64,000 nucleotides of DNA. Source: Brevirhabdus pacifica (lineage in GTDB: Bacteria > Pseudomonadota > Alphaproteobacteria > Rhodobacterales > Rhodobacteraceae). The notes under the pieces were generated by a model that made no database searches, had not been told where the DNA came from, and saw only the letters and a program-made list of their open reading frames with translations. This document shows, in pieces, positions 61,704-64,000 of this stretch; positions within the stretch are counted from its first letter, which is position 1, and each line of letters begins with the position of its first letter. Position numbers and translations under genes: made by a program. The stretch spans positions 1,116,001 to 1,180,000 of the forward strand of contig NZ_PGFI01000011.1 in assembly GCF_002797755.1 (NCBI RefSeq). Reading direction: 5' to 3'.

Positions 61704-62579
61704 TCAGGGCATCAGGACGGTGACGCCCGGGATGCGCTGGATCTGGTAGATGTCTTCCTCGTATTGCGCGGTCAGCGCATCGACGTATTCCTCGGTCCAG
61801 CCGGGCATGTCGAGTTCTTCCTCCAGCGCGTCATCTATGCCGAACTTCTCGACGAAGGCGGCGACGATGCGGCGTCGCTGGGCCTCGTTCGCGGGCGGCT
61901 TGGCCTCCATGAAGGCGGCCATGCGGGTGGCGCCTTCCTCGGTCATCAGCCCGTCGAGGATGTCGTCGACCCCGGTCAGTTTCAGGAAGGGGTCGTGATC
62001 GGCCACAGCGCGCAGGATCTCGGGCCAGAGCAGGGGCGAATCCTCGTTGCACCAGACGGTGATCGGCGTTCCGGGGTTGGTCGAGCGGATGCGCTCGACC
62101 ACGTCGGACCAACGCTGTGCCATCGGGTCGAAATGGGCCAGGAAATCGGCCGCGTCCATGTCCCGGTGACGGCGCAGGTTGGCGGGGATGAAGGTGGCGG
62201 GGTCGCGCAAAGCCAGGAAAAACTCGACGTCATGGCGGGGAAATACGTTGCGCAGCCACATCGTCTTCTCGGCCGCGTTGGGGTAAAGCACGCCCTCGGT
62301 CAGCACCCGCTGGGGCACGCAGATGAAATTCTCGGAGGACAGCACCAGCCGCTCGGCACGATCGACATCCATCGCACTGTCCAGGACGACCTCTTCGATT
62401 TCGGGTGTCGCGACGGCGCCGCGCAGGGCCTTCAGCGTCTCTCGCATGATGGGACGGTAGCGACCGGGACCGGGGACCACGATCCCCTCTTCGGCCAGCA
62501 CGCCCTTGTTGCGCAGAAGGGTCTTCAGTATCTGGTCGTCATCGGTGTCATGCGCGCCCAGATGTATCGAAATGTCCAT
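61704..62579 (-). CDS. Degenerate sulfotransferase-like protein
   Basis: 291 aa. The start MDISIHLGAHDTDDDQILKT resembles the PAPS-binding strand-loop-helix of sulfotransferases (HxGxxKTGTTSLQ), but the Lys and the Thr-Gly-Thr-Thr are replaced by Asp/Asp/Asp, so PAPS binding is doubtful. Further fold-like segments are FICVPQRVLTEGVLYPNAAEK, VEFFLALRDPATFIPANLR and ITVWCNEDSPLLWPEIL. Charged C-terminus (EEELDMPGWTEEYVDALTAQ). No signal peptide. Family is recurrent in Rhodobacteraceae by recollection; function unknown. Confidence 0.55.
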   Translation of the reverse strand: MDISIHLGAHDTDDDQILKTLLRNKGVLAEEGIVVPGPGRYRPIMRETLKALRGAVATPEIEEVVLDSAMDVDRAERLVLSSENFICVPQRVLTEGVLYPNAAEKTMWLRNVFPRHDVEFFLALRDPATFIPANLRRHRDMDAADFLAHFDPMAQRWSDVVERIRSTNPGTPITVWCNEDSPLLWPEILRAVADHDPFLKLTGVDDILDGLMTEEGATRMAAFMEAKPPANEAQRRRIVAAFVEKFGIDDALEEELDMPGWTEEYVDALTAQYEEDIYQIQRIPGVTVLMP

Positions 62580-62669
62580 GCTGTCCTGTCTGTCGTCCCA
62601 ATCGTGCCCGCGCCGGCAATATATAGGGATTTCTGGACAGTTAAACCTGATTTAGATAAGCCGTCCCCG

Positions 62670-64000
62670 ATGACCAAGCAAAACACTCGACTACACCCGG
62701 TCGCACGGGCGCCCATGCTGCCGGACCGCTGGTCGATCCTGGCGTTGCTGATCGCCGCCATCGTGCTGCTGCCGCTAGCGTCTGTCCTGTGGATCGCGCT
62801 GAACCCGACCGACAACATCTGGCCCCACCTGGTGGCGACGGTCCTGCCGCGTTACATGCTCAACACGCTGATCCTGATGGTGGCGGTGGGGGCGCTGGCG
62901 GGGGTCACGGGCACGGTCTGCGCCTGGCTGATCGTGATGTACCGCTTTCCACTGTCGCGCGTCATGGAGTGGGCATTGCTGCTGCCACTGGCGATCCCGG
63001 CCTATGTCGGAGCCTACGCGCTGGTCGATTTCCTGGAATACGCGGGCCCCGTGCAAAGCGGCCTGCGCGGGCTGATGGGCTGGAGCTCGGCCCAGGATTA
63101 CGCCTTCCCAGAGGTGCGGTCGCGCGGCGCGGCGATCCTGGTGCTGGCGGCCTCGCTTTTCCCTTATGTCTACCTGCTGGTGCGGGCGGCGCTGCGCGAA
63201 CAGTCGGCTTCGTCCTACGAGGTGGCGCGGGCGCTTGGCGCGGGCCCGCTGCGCCGGTTCTGGAGCGTCGGCCTGCCGCTCAGCCGCCCCGCCATCGCGG
63301 CGGGCGCGGCCATCGTGATGATGGAGACGGTGAATGATTTCGGCACGGTCGAGTATTTCGCCGTCCAGACCCTGACCACCGGCATCTTCTCGGTCTGGCT
63401 GGAAAGTTACAACGCCGGCGGCGCGGCCCAGATCGCCATGGTGATCCTGACGCTTGTGCTGTTGCTGGTGACGCTTGAGAAGATCAGCCGGCGCAACGCC
63501 CGCTTCCACCGGATGTCGCGCCACCAGCGCCCGGTCGAGCGGATCGTGCTCACCGGGCCGGGCCGTTGGCTGGCAAGTGTCGCCTGCCTTCTGCCCTTCG
63601 CGGTGGGTTTCGCGCTGCCTGCCGGCGTGATCCTGTCCCACGCTTTTGCCAATGCCGAACGCTGGGCCGATCCCGAGCTGGTGGCGGCGACCCTGAACAC
63701 CGTCGGCGTCGGCGGGGCGGCGGCGCTGGTCACCGTCGGCGGCGCCTTGCTGCTGGTCTATGGCGTGCGGCTGAGCGGTCGGCGCCTGCCGCGGACGCTG
63801 CTGCCGGTCACGACGATCGGTTATGCCGCGCCCGGCGCGGTGCTGGGCATCGGACTGCTGCTGCCGCTCAGCGGGCTGGACCACCGGATCGCGGACCTTG
63901 CGCTGGCGCTGACGGGGCGTGACCCGGGTCTCTTGCTGTCGGGCACGGCGGCGGCGATCGTGCTGGCCTACACGGTGCGCTTCTTCGCCATCGCTGTGGG
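62670..64000 (+). CDS. Iron-type ABC transporter permease (FbpB/SfuB-like), partial
   Basis: The frame opens at ATG 62670 and is still open at the right edge (443 codons seen). Two repeated membrane domains are visible: the first has about six helices (ILALLIAAIVLLPLASVLWI) and an EAA loop, EVARALGAGPLRRFWSVGLP, near residue 190; the second begins near residue 290 (WLASVACLLPFAVGFALPAG). This fused two-permease form is typical of Fe(III) importers, which pair it with a periplasmic binding protein and an ATPase downstream. The upstream region is AT-rich (TTAAACCTGATTTAGATAAG) and may hold an iron-responsive site; not proven. Confidence 0.85.
   Translation, partial: MTKQNTRLHPVARAPMLPDRWSILALLIAAIVLLPLASVLWIALNPTDNIWPHLVATVLPRYMLNTLILMVAVGALAGVTGTVCAWLIVMYRFPLSRVMEWALLLPLAIPAYVGAYALVDFLEYAGPVQSGLRGLMGWSSAQDYAFPEVRSRGAAILVLAASLFPYVYLLVRAALREQSASSYEVARALGAGPLRRFWSVGLPLSRPAIAAGAAIVMMETVNDFGTVEYFAVQTLTTGIFSVWLESYNAGGAAQIAMVILTLVLLLVTLEKISRRNARFHRMSRHQRPVERIVLTGPGRWLASVACLLPFAVGFALPAGVILSHAFANAERWADPELVAATLNTVGVGGAAALVTVGGALLLVYGVRLSGRRLPRTLLPVTTIGYAAPGAVLGIGLLLPLSGLDHRIADLALALTGRDPGLLLSGTAAAIVLAYTVRFFAIAV

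Overview
The window is GC-rich bacterial chromosome (coding sequence strongly G/C at third positions) and reads as an alphaproteobacterium of the order Rhodobacterales. Pointers to this are the complex I accessory subunit NDUFA12 beside mlaD and a DUF2155 protein, a GapR-type DUF2312 protein, an MmcB-family gene with an alphaproteobacterial LexA box, a RibBX-type riboflavin enzyme, a tRNA-His without an encoded G-1, and KpsC/KpsS capsule enzymes. No insertion sequence, prophage or CRISPR array was seen. Almost everything is core chromosome with two polysaccharide patches.

Layout. 1-5.5 kb: exopolysaccharide cluster (heparinase-like fragment, two GT4 glycosyltransferases, O-antigen-ligase-like polymerase, flippase). 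5.6-10 kb: tRNA-Glu, recJ, glpX and hom, all on the minus strand. 10-15.4 kb: lipoprotein, TetR regulator with a palindromic operator, rhodanese, pirin, small membrane protein and glutamate-type dehydrogenase. 15.5-20 kb: dnaG-rpoD macromolecular-synthesis pair. 20-31 kb: YjbQ, an SDR, then nrdR-ribD ... ribE-ribBX-ribH-nusB, interrupted by an oppositely oriented capsule block kpsS-kpsD/wza-kpsC. 31-34.7 kb: small membrane protein, a candidate structured RNA, SOS-controlled mmcB, tRNA-His and an rluD-type pseudouridine synthase. 34.9-40 kb: rpoH, a photolyase-like FAD protein, clpP-clpX and ridA. 40-44 kb: NDUFA12-mlaD-DUF2155, then aat-accC-accB on the minus strand.

44.4-57.9 kb is the most suggestive regulatory neighbourhood. 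A RutR-like TetR gene, acs (acetyl-CoA synthetase) and a five-gene branched-chain-amino-acid-type ABC transporter run leftwards. Diverging from them are a ScfR-type short-chain-acyl regulator, a stand-alone receiver, a two-helix membrane protein and a symporter-histidine kinase. Together they look like sensing, uptake and activation of small carboxylic acids. 57.9-64 kb: YeeE/YedE sulfur-transport half-proteins with a palindromic operator lying inside their promoter, gapR, a secreted trypsin-like protease, a degenerate sulfotransferase-like protein and the start of an iron-type ABC permease that runs off the window.

Gene identities come from reading the translations and recalling families; no search was run. 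Promoters, terminators and operators were found by eye, so most are candidates.
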